Below, piece after piece: positions 13,983 to 23,616 of a DNA stretch of 46,550 bases. The notes beneath the pieces are model-generated. The model ran no database searches. It was not told the DNA's origin and was given only the letters and a program-made list of their open reading frames with translations. The stretch covers positions 1-46,550 of the forward strand of contig JAGQZQ010000015.1 of NCBI GenBank assembly GCA_020435415.1, given 5' to 3'. A program made the translations under genes and the position numbers. The stretch comes from Flavobacteriales bacterium. Lineage in GTDB: Bacteria > Bacteroidota > Bacteroidia > JACJYZ01. The stretch's first letter is position 1. Each line of letters starts with the position of its first letter.

Positions 13983-15605
13983 AACCTTCTCCCTATACGC
14001 CTTCAAATACCTCACCGCCTTATCCCGTATCTCGTCCGGGTTGGTCATGTATTTGGGGGAAAGAGATTCTTTGCCGGGGAAATTTTCCACGTGAAGGGTT
14101 TGGGTGGGGAAGGCGAATTGCACACCGAGGGTATCCGCCAGTTCTATGATGCCCAGTATGATCTCGTGACGGGCCTTGAGTTCTTCCGACCATGTGGGTA
14201 CGTCGAAGAAAATGTAGAAAAGTATGTTGAGCGATGATCCGGCGAAGTCATTCAGGTGGATCTCCACATAGTCCTTTCGCGTACCCGGATGATTGGCCAC
14301 GAGTTGTTTAAGTCCATCTGTGAATGCCTGAATCAGGGCAGGAGGTGTGTCATAGGTTACGCCGATGGTCGTCTTGAAACGCCGGTATACCCTGCGTCCC
14401 AGGTTATCTACCGTGCTATCTGCAATTTGTCCGTTTGGCACATACACCAGAGAATTAGCGAAGGTGCGCACACGCGTTGAGCGGAAACCTACTTCCTCTA
14501 CGGTTCCATCTATGTCACCTGACTTGATCCAGTCGCCGATCTGAAACGGCCGGTCCAGGAAGATCATCAACGAGCCGAACAGGTTCTTGATGGTGTCCTG
14601 CGCTGCGAGCGCAAAGGCAAGTCCACCGATGGACAGTCCTGCCAGGATCGTGGTCACATTGAAGTTCAGCTGCTGAAGCACGAACAGCGATCCGGTGAGG
14701 ATGATGAAGATCTTCAGCGACTTCTTGATAAGAGGGATCAGCTGATCATCAAGCGTGTTTTCCGTACGCTCTGCCATCTTCTCAAAATAGACAGCGACAA
14801 GATCCACCAGGCGGTACAGGAAAATGGTTCCGAAGAGGGGTGTCAGTGCATTGATGATGACCACCACGTACTTGTTCAGGGCAATGGGTAGTTGAAGAAC
14901 CGGTACAAGAAATACCAGTAGCAGCGTAATCACCAGAAGACTTAGCGGACGCGCCGCAACCAGCGCCATTTTGAGATTCGTCTCGAGGTGATATGTTTTT
15001 CTTGCCACACGCACCAGAATGGCACGAATGAATAGGCTGAGCAGTTTATGGATAACCACACAAAGAATGATGAGCAAGAGGATTCCCAGGTGTTGCCAAA
15101 CCTTCAGGCCCAGATAAACCTTATGGCTATGGTCGGGAAACAAGCGCATCAGGAAATCACTTCCGAAAGGATAGATACTCTTATGCAGTCCGGGTATCAC
15201 TTCTACAGTACGCTGGCTATACAACCATTGGCCGTTCACTTTCTCTACAAAAATATCCGGATGCTCTTTGAAAAGTACATACCTGGAGAGTCCGGTAATG
15301 GAGTCAACATAATTAGGGTTTTTGGGAATCCGGTCAGGATCTACCCATAAGCCTTCGCCATCCAGCACTTGCTTGAGTTGAACGGCCAATCGTTCGGCAT
15401 CAACCCCCTGGTCTGTATTAAGGGCCTTGGCTGCCAGGTTGGGTTGGTAGTTCTCCGGCTGAAGATAGGTCAGGTGGGTCAGGATGGTCTTGTACGGACT
15501 GGAAGTTTCCACCCTGGGTTCCGGCGACTGGGCATTTGTCGTATGAACCATTAGCAAGAGCAACCAGATGCATCCTTGCCATGTGATATGTTTAATTATT
15601 TTCAC
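13974..15605 (-). CDS. MscS-family mechanosensitive channel with N-terminal periplasmic domain
   Basis: This 543-residue protein has a signal peptide (IWLLLLMVHTTNAQ), a periplasmic region of about 140 residues, several membrane segments and the MscS core. The pore helix region reads GLSIGGLAFALAAQDTIKNL with small residues, followed by the beta domain FGSLMIFLDRPFQIGDWIKS and the PNGQIADSTVDN motif. Such channels open on hypo-osmotic stress and release solutes from the cytoplasm. The last codons and stop overlap the edge of a dispersed repeat. It diverges from the T9SS protein gene at 15733. Confidence 0.9.
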   Translation of the reverse strand: MKIIKHITWQGCIWLLLLMVHTTNAQSPEPRVETSSPYKTILTHLTYLQPENYQPNLAAKALNTDQGVDAERLAVQLKQVLDGEGLWVDPDRIPKNPNYVDSITGLSRYVLFKEHPDIFVEKVNGQWLYSQRTVEVIPGLHKSIYPFGSDFLMRLFPDHSHKVYLGLKVWQHLGILLLIILCVVIHKLLSLFIRAILVRVARKTYHLETNLKMALVAARPLSLLVITLLLVFLVPVLQLPIALNKYVVVIINALTPLFGTIFLYRLVDLVAVYFEKMAERTENTLDDQLIPLIKKSLKIFIILTGSLFVLQQLNFNVTTILAGLSIGGLAFALAAQDTIKNLFGSLMIFLDRPFQIGDWIKSGDIDGTVEEVGFRSTRVRTFANSLVYVPNGQIADSTVDNLGRRVYRRFKTTIGVTYDTPPALIQAFTDGLKQLVANHPGTRKDYVEIHLNDFAGSSLNILFYIFFDVPTWSEELKARHEIILGIIELADTLGVQFAFPTQTLHVENFPGKESLSPKYMTNPDEIRDKAVRYLKAYREKVGK

Positions 15606-15732
15606 GAGGGTGCAAAAATAATGGTTTTGGCTGACACAGCGAATGACTTGTGCTTTGACCGATGTTTGTTACCTTTATAGGGTGTTGTTGATGTGAAGGA
15701 GAAGTTCGTTTGTACCAGAAAACCCCAATAGT

Positions 15733-16674
15733 ATGCGCGATTATACCCGTAGAATTTTTGTGGCAGGATGTATCTCAGCCCTTTCATTCACATCCTTTGC
15801 TCAAAGCCAACCGCCTGCACCGGAATTATGCCTTGTGACGGTGGACCTGACCAACACCTGTATCGTGGTTTGGGAGAAGACCCCGGGCCTGGGCATAGAC
15901 CGTTATGTGATTTGGAAGGACGACGGACAGGGTGTTTTTTCCAGGCTGGATTCCGTGGATTACGCAGAATACAGTGAGTACCGGGACCTCAAATCCACTC
16001 CCGACAAAGGCCCGGTATCTTATAAGTTGTCCTATATTGATAGTCTCGGGAATGAATCGGCGCAAAGTGCTGTTCATTCCACCATGCATCTGTCACTAAG
16101 CATTGGCACCAGCAATCAGATGCAATGCATGTGGATGCCATATGTAGGATTTAATTTTGAATTTTTCAGGCTTTGGGAAGGATCTACCTTGAATCCTATG
16201 GCGGTGTCAAAAGATTCAATTGATAGCAAAGACAGGATGATCGAGGACTGGACCCTGGATATGAATTCAACCATCCTGTATTATATGGTCGAGGTAGACC
16301 ACCCGGTGGGATGCACCATTGAAAAGGGGAAGACAAAGAATTACAACAACTCCAGGTCTAATAAGAGCGGCATCGCCACACCACCGGATCCACCACAAGG
16401 GATATACGAATGGGAGGTAAATCAGCCAAGACTTTTTCCAAACCCGATCACCGGAACTACCATTAATCTGCAGGTTTCCGATGTGACTTATGCGCCGGAA
16501 ACCGTCCGCATATTTGATCTGGAAGGAAAGACATTGGCCGTTTTTCGTCCGGCCGCCGGAACGCTAACGCAAACATTTGAGCTTCCGGAACAACTTCCGG
16601 CAGGTACGTACTTTATTATCATGGAAACGCCCGCCGGAGCCTTTACGGAGAAGGTTGCGGTTTCTAGTTTCTAG
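15733..16674 (+). CDS. Secreted protein with T9SS type A sorting domain
   Basis: This 313-residue protein has a signal peptide (FVAGCISALSFTSFAQ), a fibronectin-III-like beta body (CIVVWEKTPGLGIDRYVIWK, YKLSYIDSLGNESAQS), and a T9SS type A C-terminal domain from about residue 232: LFPNPITGTTINL, VRIFDLEGKTL, LPAGTYFIIMETPAG, EKVAV. Function of the body is unknown. A possible promoter is TTG (15648-15650), 19 bases, TACCTTTA (15670-15677). The final four codons and the stop (GTT TCT AGT TTC TAG) fall in the start of a heptamer repeat array, so the repeat defines the C-terminus. Confidence 0.85.
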   Translation: MRDYTRRIFVAGCISALSFTSFAQSQPPAPELCLVTVDLTNTCIVVWEKTPGLGIDRYVIWKDDGQGVFSRLDSVDYAEYSEYRDLKSTPDKGPVSYKLSYIDSLGNESAQSAVHSTMHLSLSIGTSNQMQCMWMPYVGFNFEFFRLWEGSTLNPMAVSKDSIDSKDRMIEDWTLDMNSTILYYMVEVDHPVGCTIEKGKTKNYNNSRSNKSGIATPPDPPQGIYEWEVNQPRLFPNPITGTTINLQVSDVTYAPETVRIFDLEGKTLAVFRPAAGTLTQTFELPEQLPAGTYFIIMETPAGAFTEKVAVSSF

Positions 16675-16771
16675 TTTCTAGTCTCTGGTTTCTAGTCTCT
16701 GGTTTCTAGTCTCTGGTTTCTAGTTTCTGGTGTCTAGTTTCTGGTGTCTGGTTTAAGGTTTAAGGTTTAAG
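16660..16771 (+). repeat. Array of 16 heptamers (GTTTCTA / GTCTCTG / GTTTAAG)
   Basis: The segment divides without slippage into 16 seven-base units: first GTTTCTA three times, then GTCTCTG alternating with GTTTCTA, then GTTTCTG and GTGTCTA/GTGTCTG variants, and finally three GTTTAAG. The array begins inside the upstream T9SS gene and contains its stop codon (16672-16674). The remaining gap to 16865 has no gene I can see. Confidence 0.9.
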
Positions 16772-16865
16772 GTTGGCATCCCGAAAGCAATTCTTCACAC
16801 GATGAGCACCCCAATTTTCAAATCGTCACACCGGGATCTGTTGCTACCGTATCAACTGCCTTTCT

Positions 16866-17723
16866 CTACCGCCCTCTCAGCCTTGTAAGGAGTACAGTAT
16901 TCAATTTGATATACTCTGTCTTTAATTCTTCCGGAGCTTTTTGAGCCTGTTCAAGCGAATGTTCTGAAGCCGCAATGGCCTCATTAACATCTCCTTTTCG
17001 TTCCAGTATCAACGCCTGCCGGTAAAGCATACCGATATGGTCAGGGTTTTCCTTGATCGCCATGGCCATCAGTTCGGCGGCCCTGTCGATACCCAGGTTA
17101 TTCTCAAAGTAAAACATGGCGGCTTTGAAGTAGGGCTTTTTACCCTCCTTTTGCAGACTAACCTCCAATTGTGGAAGCACGGTCTCTTTCAGATCAACAG
17201 TGATCTTCACGGGAACCATGACATTTTCCCAGGACAATGCAAGAATGGCGCTGTTTGACATGATATCTCCGAATCCTATGGTGAAGGTCTCTACCATGTC
17301 GTGAAGAGCATTGGCTTTGACGGTTGTTCTGAGGACATCATTCTCCTGGTTGTAAGAGTAGGAACCCCACTGGGATTTGTTTTGCTGAAGGATGATGGTC
17401 CACTCATCCTTGCCTGGAATAGTGAAAAGTTCATACGTCCCTGAATTTACCTTCAACCCATTAAACCAAACACTGGTTGAAAAAGTGATTTTTGTGCTCG
17501 CATCAGATCCGGTTCGCCATACTTTACCATAAGGCACCAGATCTCCGAAAATCACACGCCCTTTGACATTGGGTCTGTTGTATGCAACTTCTATATCGGT
17601 GGCTGCCAGGCGTTGTGTAACGGTGCTGCGGCTGTTGGTAGCCGGGACTTCAAAGGTCTGTTCCTGTGCATAAACACCTTGTGCCAATGCGATTAACAGG
17701 ATGAAAAGGTATCGGGTATTCAT
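16866..17723 (-). CDS. DUF2911 domain protein with TPR-like tail
   Basis: This 285-residue exported protein has a signal peptide (FILLIALAQGVYAQ) followed by the DUF2911 domain: STVTQRLAATDIEVAYNRPN, VKGRVIFGDLVPYGKVWRTG, YELFTIPGKDEWTIIL, and WGSYSYNQENDVLR. After residue 200 a helical part (KAAMFYFENNLGIDRAAELM, MLYRQALILERKGDVNEAIA) looks like two or three TPR repeats. DUF2911 proteins are common in Bacteroidota and have no established function. The gene stands alone, flanked by repeat-filled intergenic DNA. Confidence 0.9.
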   Translation of the reverse strand: MNTRYLFILLIALAQGVYAQEQTFEVPATNSRSTVTQRLAATDIEVAYNRPNVKGRVIFGDLVPYGKVWRTGSDASTKITFSTSVWFNGLKVNSGTYELFTIPGKDEWTIILQQNKSQWGSYSYNQENDVLRTTVKANALHDMVETFTIGFGDIMSNSAILALSWENVMVPVKITVDLKETVLPQLEVSLQKEGKKPYFKAAMFYFENNLGIDRAAELMAMAIKENPDHIGMLYRQALILERKGDVNEAIAASEHSLEQAQKAPEELKTEYIKLNTVLLTRLRGR

Positions 17724-17776
17724 GTTGTAAGTATTGAGCTGATGTCAAGATAGGAAATAGATTGTAGAAAAGTAGA

Positions 17777-18205
17777 CAGTAGGCGGTAGGCAGGAGGCAG
17801 TAGGCGACGCGTTGGGTTGCAGGGTAAGAGTTTGCATTTGGGTACGCGAGGGTAAGATGTATGATTTGGTGATGTGTGATTTGGTGATATGCCAGCCGAA
17901 GCTTAGGACAGTACAGTGCAGGCTGGTGTGACTATTGCGTTGACCAAACTAGCGGTATTTGACTTGCCTGGTTTTCGGGTTTAGAGATCCCGAAGCGCAG
18001 TGAGCCTGCCTCGCCGGACAGGCAGGGAATCTGGCTAAAGGCAGATTTGCCATTCGTTCAAAGCCAGTTTGGTTTCAAGCATTCTTAGGTGGTTAACGCG
18101 TTAGTGATAATTGTCTTTTGTCTTATAACTAATTGCTTCGACATGTCACCGGGATCACGACTGCCCACTGCCTACTGCCTACTGCCTACTACCTCCCGCC
18201 TCCTG
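17777..18205. repeat. Dispersed intergenic repeat, copy B
   Basis: This 429-bp relative of copy A has shared blocks at 17796-17820, 17891-17912 and 18120-18165. The ends are inverted AGTAGGC/GGCAGGAGG-type tracts (left) and CTGCCTACTGCC/CTCCCGCCTCCTG (right). It differs from copy A mainly by a middle insert (about 17935-18115) with a nested palindrome: AGAGATCCC ... GGGAATCT around CCTGCC ... GGCAGG (17981-18038). No coding frame is evident. It fills the 538-bp gap between the DUF2911 gene and the glycosidase-like gene. Confidence 0.75.
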
Positions 18206-18261
18206 AAATTTTGCATTCCCCCCGGATTGTCATAAATTGACATTTCCGTAACCCTACTGCT

Positions 18262-20127
18262 ATGAAAAAACTCTACGCCCTCGCTACCGCTTCCTTTTTG
18301 GTGGTAGCTTCCTATGCACAGATTGGTGTGAATCTTGGCTTTCCCGAAAGGGGGGGCACATACATCGATGTGGTCAAAGAAAACTACCGCTGGACAGACC
18401 TTAACACAAACCAGGACCTTACCTCGGCCAATACCGATGCACAAGGCTGGCCGGAAGTTGATGCCCGCTACGTGATTGACTGGCGACCGGTAGCTGAATG
18501 GTCTTCATCCATTGATGACCCGGAAGTCTATCGGATTGATGTGAACGGAACCTATAAGTGTTCTTTTACCGGACAGGCTTCCGTAAATGGTACGGTGGGT
18601 GGACAGGTGCAGAACCTCGTTTATGACAGCAACAGCAATACCACGACGTTCGATTTTGTGATATCCGGCGCACAGGGAGCGAATTATGGCTTTGTTCTGA
18701 TCGACTTTACCAATACCAAACGCACAGCCAGCTCCGCCACAAATACCGGTTTCACGGATTTCAAGATGTTGCGACCTGGTTATACGAATGACGATAACCT
18801 TTTCCTGGATGAGTTCCTGGCCATGTTGGATGATGTGAACTTCACATCCATTCGTTACATGAACTTTACCGGAACCAATGGCAGTGACCCGGATTATCCT
18901 GCCACTTCGGAATGGGTGGACCGCAAGCTTCCAACGGATGCTTCTCAGGTAGCGGTGTCTACCATCGGCAAACAGGTAGGGGCGTGCTGGGAGGATGTGA
19001 TCCGCCTGGCTAACCGGACCCAAACGGATCCCTGGATCAATGTGCCGATTTCCGCATCTGCCGACTATATTACCAAACTGGCGCAATTGCTCAAGGATAG
19101 TCTCGACAGTGGGCTCAATATTTATGTGGAAAGCAGCAATGAAGTATGGAACACCGCACCGGGTTTCGAGCAGAGCTTATATAACCAGGCGTGGGCACAG
19201 GATCTCGGAATCGGAGAACAAGAGAATCATGCCAGACGTGCCGTTCAGCTGGCGCAGGCTTTTGAAGGTGTATTCGGTACCGGAAGTCTCAATAACCGCA
19301 TCCGTGTTGTACTGTGTAGTCATGAACCCATGCTGAAGTGGTGGGTGGAGCCCATGTTGCAATACATCAATACCAACTTTGGAACACCCTCCGGTTACAT
19401 TTATTCGATTGCCTGTCAAACATACTTCAGCGGCGGCGCCAATTCCGGAGAGGACACGACCAAGATCCTGGATGACTGCCACGCGAGTATCACAAGCCAG
19501 ATAGATGATCAGGGGGTGAATGAAGCAGGCAGAATACAGTGGATCGCGAAAGCAGCAGCATGGAATCTTCCCGGTGGCTTCAGTTCATATGAGGGTGGCC
19601 CCGATCACGGTGGCGGGAGCACCACCAACATAGCCAATCGTATCCTGGCAGAACGGACCCTGCGCATGTGTGAGGAGATGCGCTACAATCTTGACGATGC
19701 ATTTATTCAACTCGGCGGAAAACTGGCCATGCACTTTACCCTCACCAGCAGTTATAACAGGTATGGTTGCTGGGGACTGACCGATGACGTGAAGGTGCCT
19801 CACCGTAACTTCAAATACCAATGCATTAAAGATCTGCTAAATCCCACCTCGGTGGATGAAACGATAAGCCCCGACTTCCACATGGCCATCTTCCCAAATC
19901 CCGCATCCGGTGTGGTGAATATCCGACTGAGTGTTCCGGAAATGGCCTCAGTGAATCTGGTGCTCAATGACCTTGCCGGACATATCGTAAGACGGCTGAC
20001 GGCTGTGCAGACTTCCGCCGGCCAACAGGTTTCCATGGATGTAAACGATCTTCCGGAGGGAATGTATTTCATCACATGTCAATCAGAAAATCAAATGGTG
20101 GTTGGTAAAATGGTAATACAACGGTAG
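18262..20127 (+). CDS. Secreted glycosidase-like TIM-barrel protein with T9SS type A domain
   Basis: This 621-residue protein has a signal peptide ([16 protein letters not shown]), an N-terminal beta domain (about residues 20-150), a probable (beta/alpha)8 barrel (about 165-530) and a T9SS type A tail from about 535 ([39 protein letters not shown]). In the barrel, VESSNEVWN (Glu294) looks like the acid/base strand of clan GH-A enzymes and [11 protein letters not shown] (Glu444) could hold the nucleophile. Polysaccharide breakdown outside the cell is the likely role; family and substrate cannot be named. It could also be a catalytically inactive relative. The gene stands alone. Confidence 0.75.
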   Translation: MKKLYALATASFLVVASYAQIGVNLGFPERGGTYIDVVKENYRWTDLNTNQDLTSANTDAQGWPEVDARYVIDWRPVAEWSSSIDDPEVYRIDVNGTYKCSFTGQASVNGTVGGQVQNLVYDSNSNTTTFDFVISGAQGANYGFVLIDFTNTKRTASSATNTGFTDFKMLRPGYTNDDNLFLDEFLAMLDDVNFTSIRYMNFTGTNGSDPDYPATSEWVDRKLPTDASQVAVSTIGKQVGACWEDVIRLANRTQTDPWINVPISASADYITKLAQLLKDSLDSGLNIYVESSNEVWNTAPGFEQSLYNQAWAQDLGIGEQENHARRAVQLAQAFEGVFGTGSLNNRIRVVLCSHEPMLKWWVEPMLQYINTNFGTPSGYIYSIACQTYFSGGANSGEDTTKILDDCHASITSQIDDQGVNEAGRIQWIAKAAAWNLPGGFSSYEGGPDHGGGSTTNIANRILAERTLRMCEEMRYNLDDAFIQLGGKLAMHFTLTSSYNRYGCWGLTDDVKVPHRNFKYQCIKDLLNPTSVDETISPDFHMAIFPNPASGVVNIRLSVPEMASVNLVLNDLAGHIVRRLTAVQTSAGQQVSMDVNDLPEGMYFITCQSENQMVVGKMVIQR

Positions 20128-20281
20128 GGCATCGGATTGGCGCACGATAAATCACCATAACATCCCCCTGGTTAAACCAGGTTACAGCAGGTAACATGAG
20201 CCCTTCGTCTAATGACCAATGACTTATGACTATGTGCTATCTACTTGCGACTAATTCTTACATTTGTTACCATTGGTCCTT

Positions 20282-23200
20282 ATGGAAGCGTTCCGTTACA
20301 AAGAATTCATAAAGAATACGTGTTTTTTCCTCCTCCTGCTGTGCGGTTGTTTGTTGCCAACGGAGGGAAGGGCACAGTTTCACAATGAGTCCATACTCAT
20401 GATCTCCAATTATTCGCCGGAGTTGATGCAGGTGGATTCTACAACAGGAACCAAATCCTACTACCCGGCGCTTGCCCAGAACCACAGTATTGTTCAGGAT
20501 AATCGGGGTATCATGTATTTCGGAAATCAGGAAGGGGTACTCGAATACGATGGTTCGCGATGGAATAAAATCACTGTGGGTGATGATTACCTGGTCAAAT
20601 CCCTGGCTAGGGATTCCTCCGGCCGTGTACTGGTGGGATCGTTGAGTGAGTTCGGTTACCTGAAGCCCGATGAAAAGGGCGACCTCCGGTATGAGTCGCT
20701 TCTTCCACTGCTAAAAAGCGAAGAGAAAGATTTCAGGGAAGTGTGGCGCATTATCTCCGTTAAAGAAGGCGCATGGTTTCAATCCAATGAACGGGTCTTC
20801 TTCTGGGATGGAAAAATTATCCGGTCATGGAAAGCAAACACGGAGTTCCATAAGATTTACGGCATAAAGGATCAGGTATTTGTTTATCAGGACACTCTGG
20901 GCCTTTACCAACTTACACCAAATGGCCCCGCACTTGTATGTGGCGATCCGATGGTAAAACAGAGCCTTGAAGCCATGGTGTCTCTGGATGACAAACGCAT
21001 TCTGGCCGTTACCAAAACATCGGAGTTTTATTTGATCGATAAAAGCAAGTGGACCGTTAAGCCTTTTCCGTGTGAAGCATCCGGGCTGCTTAAAGACAGC
21101 CGTGTTTACAATATGATGTTGTTGAACGACCGGTACATTTCATTGGGAACCTGGGGTGATGGCATTGTTATTATTGACAAGGAAGGAAATGTTCTTAGCG
21201 TTCTCAGCAAAAAAGTGGGCTTGCAGGATGGAATTATCAACGGGCAATATCTTGGCAACAACGGCAATCTCTGGCTCGCCCTTTCAAAGGGGATCGCACG
21301 CATAGATATTAATTCACCGATCTCTGTTTTTGACGACCGCAATGGGCTGGAGGGAACCGTTCAGGATGTGACCAGATTCAGAGGCGCACTCTATGCCGGT
21401 ACATTGTCTGGCGTATTCCGACTGGAGACCGCAGAGCAACAAATGTCAGGGGAAAAGCAGACTTTCAGTCAGGCACATTTTGTTCCCATCAAAGAGTTGA
21501 GAACGGAATGCTGGGGAATGATTACGCTGAATATCGATGGAAAGGAACGCATGCTGCTGGCGATGTATGATGGCATATATGAAATGGATCCGAAGGGTCA
21601 GGTTCATGTGCTGAATGAATCTGAACCCTGGAATTTCTGTCAGTCAAAATCAGATCCAAACCGGGTATTTGTCGGACTAAATGATGGTATATCATCTATC
21701 TATTGGAATGGTTCACAATGGGACGATGAGGGGCGAATCCCAGGTGTCACAGAAACCGTATTCAATATCTCGGTAGATAATAAAGGCAACCTGTGGCTGG
21801 GTACTATGGGGAGCGGGGTGATACGGATGAAGGATACAAAACCGTCATCCGTGACGGAATCAGAAATCTCACGTTTTGGGGTGAAGAACGGACTCGAGTA
21901 TACCGGCGATCCATTTTATATCGAGGAGTTGAACGGCAGGATGTTATTCGGAACTTACTCCGGGTTGTTTGAGTTCAATGAAGCTTCGGAAATTTTTACG
22001 CGTTCAGAGACCCTGGGAATGCAGTTCTTCAAGCCATTGCATGGAGATACCATGGGTGTTCACCGGATGAAGATGGACCCTTTGAATAACATGTGGGTGG
22101 TGAGCGTGTATAAAAACAAAGCAAAAATTGAGATGGGCTTTGTGATTCCACGGGATGGTAAAAATGCCCAGTGGGTGAGCGGTCCGTTCAAATCCATTTC
22201 CAAGAAAATTAATCACGCTATTTACCACGACCCATACGGCGTTACCTGGATAGGGGGAGAGGGTGGACTTTACCGGTTCGATGGCAAGATGGAGAAGGAT
22301 TACCATAGGCCATACTCGGCTTTCGTGCGGAAAGTATCCCTGATCAGCGGAGGTAATATTTTTCTGGGAGCCAACTATGATGAGGATGGACATGTGATCA
22401 CGCAGCAACCCGAAGACCTGGTGCCGGTGCTGACTCCTGATCGTAATTCTTTGAAGTTCGAGTTTTCTGCGGCACAATTTGAGCAGGAGGAAGGACTTAT
22501 GTTCAGTTACAAGCTGGATGGAATGGATAGTAAGTGGTCCGACTGGGTGACGGATCCATCCAAAGAGTATACATACATCCGGGAGGGGACATATACGTTC
22601 AGGGTCAAGGCGCGAAATATTTATGAGCAGGAAAGTGCAGAAGCGGTTTATAAATTTGAGATACTTCCGCCATGGTATCGCACGACCTGGGCATATACCG
22701 GATACGTTCTGGCATTCATTGCATTTGTTTATGGCGCCGTGACCGTCTCCACCAGAAGCCTGAAATCAGTGATCAGGGAGCGCACCGCGGAAGTTGTCAA
22801 GCAAAAGGAACTGGTGGAAGAAAAGAACCGCGATATCCTGGATAGCATTCGTTATGCGAAGAGAATACAGGAAGCTATTCTTCCGCCTCAGGATTGGGTG
22901 GCACGAAACATACCGGATACCTTTATACTCTACAAGCCGAAGGATATTGTCAGTGGAGATTTTTACTACATGAGAAAGGTGACCATGCGCGAAGCAGCCG
23001 GAGATAAGGATGTCTTCATGATTGCTGCCGTGGATTGTACCGGTCATGGGGTTCCCGGTGCATTTATGAGCATCGTCGGACACAACAGTCTGAACCAGGC
23101 GATTTCAGTGAAAGGAATTCACCGCCCGGCGGATGTGCTTGACTATATCAATCACTTCGTAACGGAATCCCTCAGTCAGGAGCGGGGAGAATCTACAGTA

Positions 23201-23611
23201 CGCGATGGTATGGATATATCCCTCTGTATGCTGGACCTGAAGAACCGCCGGATGGAGTTTGCCGGCGCATTTAACCCGATCTATATTATCAGAAACGGAG
23301 AGCTGTTGGAGACCAAAGGAGATAAGCACCCGGTTGGAGGGTACGTGGATGATATGATGATGCACTTCACAAACCATTCCTTTGAATTGAAGAAGGGTGA
23401 TTGCATTTACATTTTCTCGGACGGTTACGCCGATCAGTTTGGCGGCCCTGAGGGAAAGAAGTTCAAATACAAGGCGTTCAAAGAACTACTGCTCGATATC
23501 CGGGATCGCCCCATGCCGGAACAAGGAAAGGTGCTTGACGGGGTCATTACAGACTGGATGGGCGATCTGGAGCAGGTGGATGATATTTGCGTCATCGGCA
23601 TCAGGGTCTGA
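20282..23611 (+). CDS. Propeller sensor fused to SpoIIE-type PP2C phosphatase
   Basis: This protein of about 1109 residues starts at the ATG giving MEAFRYKEF (an in-frame TTG lies 18 bases upstream); a TAnnTTTG-like box, TACATTTG, is at 20259-20266. Order of parts: signal peptide or anchor; a large beta-propeller of Reg_prop-type repeats (DNRGIMYFGNQEGVLEYDGS, NKGNLWLGTMGSGVIRM); a Y_Y_Y domain (FSYKLDGMDSKWSDW); one membrane span near residue 790 (YTGYVLAFIAFVYGAVTV); a coiled coil; and a SpoIIE phosphatase with GDFYYM, AAVDCTGHGVPGAFMS, FSDGYADQFGG and DDICVIGI. It probably reads a periplasmic signal and dephosphorylates a cytoplasmic anti-sigma-antagonist-like partner. No STAS or anti-sigma gene is seen nearby. 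Confidence 0.9.
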   Translation: MEAFRYKEFIKNTCFFLLLLCGCLLPTEGRAQFHNESILMISNYSPELMQVDSTTGTKSYYPALAQNHSIVQDNRGIMYFGNQEGVLEYDGSRWNKITVGDDYLVKSLARDSSGRVLVGSLSEFGYLKPDEKGDLRYESLLPLLKSEEKDFREVWRIISVKEGAWFQSNERVFFWDGKIIRSWKANTEFHKIYGIKDQVFVYQDTLGLYQLTPNGPALVCGDPMVKQSLEAMVSLDDKRILAVTKTSEFYLIDKSKWTVKPFPCEASGLLKDSRVYNMMLLNDRYISLGTWGDGIVIIDKEGNVLSVLSKKVGLQDGIINGQYLGNNGNLWLALSKGIARIDINSPISVFDDRNGLEGTVQDVTRFRGALYAGTLSGVFRLETAEQQMSGEKQTFSQAHFVPIKELRTECWGMITLNIDGKERMLLAMYDGIYEMDPKGQVHVLNESEPWNFCQSKSDPNRVFVGLNDGISSIYWNGSQWDDEGRIPGVTETVFNISVDNKGNLWLGTMGSGVIRMKDTKPSSVTESEISRFGVKNGLEYTGDPFYIEELNGRMLFGTYSGLFEFNEASEIFTRSETLGMQFFKPLHGDTMGVHRMKMDPLNNMWVVSVYKNKAKIEMGFVIPRDGKNAQWVSGPFKSISKKINHAIYHDPYGVTWIGGEGGLYRFDGKMEKDYHRPYSAFVRKVSLISGGNIFLGANYDEDGHVITQQPEDLVPVLTPDRNSLKFEFSAAQFEQEEGLMFSYKLDGMDSKWSDWVTDPSKEYTYIREGTYTFRVKARNIYEQESAEAVYKFEILPPWYRTTWAYTGYVLAFIAFVYGAVTVSTRSLKSVIRERTAEVVKQKELVEEKNRDILDSIRYAKRIQEAILPPQDWVARNIPDTFILYKPKDIVSGDFYYMRKVTMREAAGDKDVFMIAAVDCTGHGVPGAFMSIVGHNSLNQAISVKGIHRPADVLDYINHFVTESLSQERGESTVRDGMDISLCMLDLKNRRMEFAGAFNPIYIIRNGELLETKGDKHPVGGYVDDMMMHFTNHSFELKKGDCIYIFSDGYADQFGGPEGKKFKYKAFKELLLDIRDRPMPEQGKVLDGVITDWMGDLEQVDDICVIGIRV

Positions 23612-23616
23612 CAATT

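Noticed and set aside
16660-16771. CRISPR-like array
   Set aside because: Units are seven bases, with no unique spacers and no cas genes; it is a simple tandem repeat.
20167-20181. CCTGGTTAAACCAGG palindrome as a terminator for the glycosidase-like gene
   Set aside because: The loop is a single base and no T-run follows, so I do not call it a terminator.
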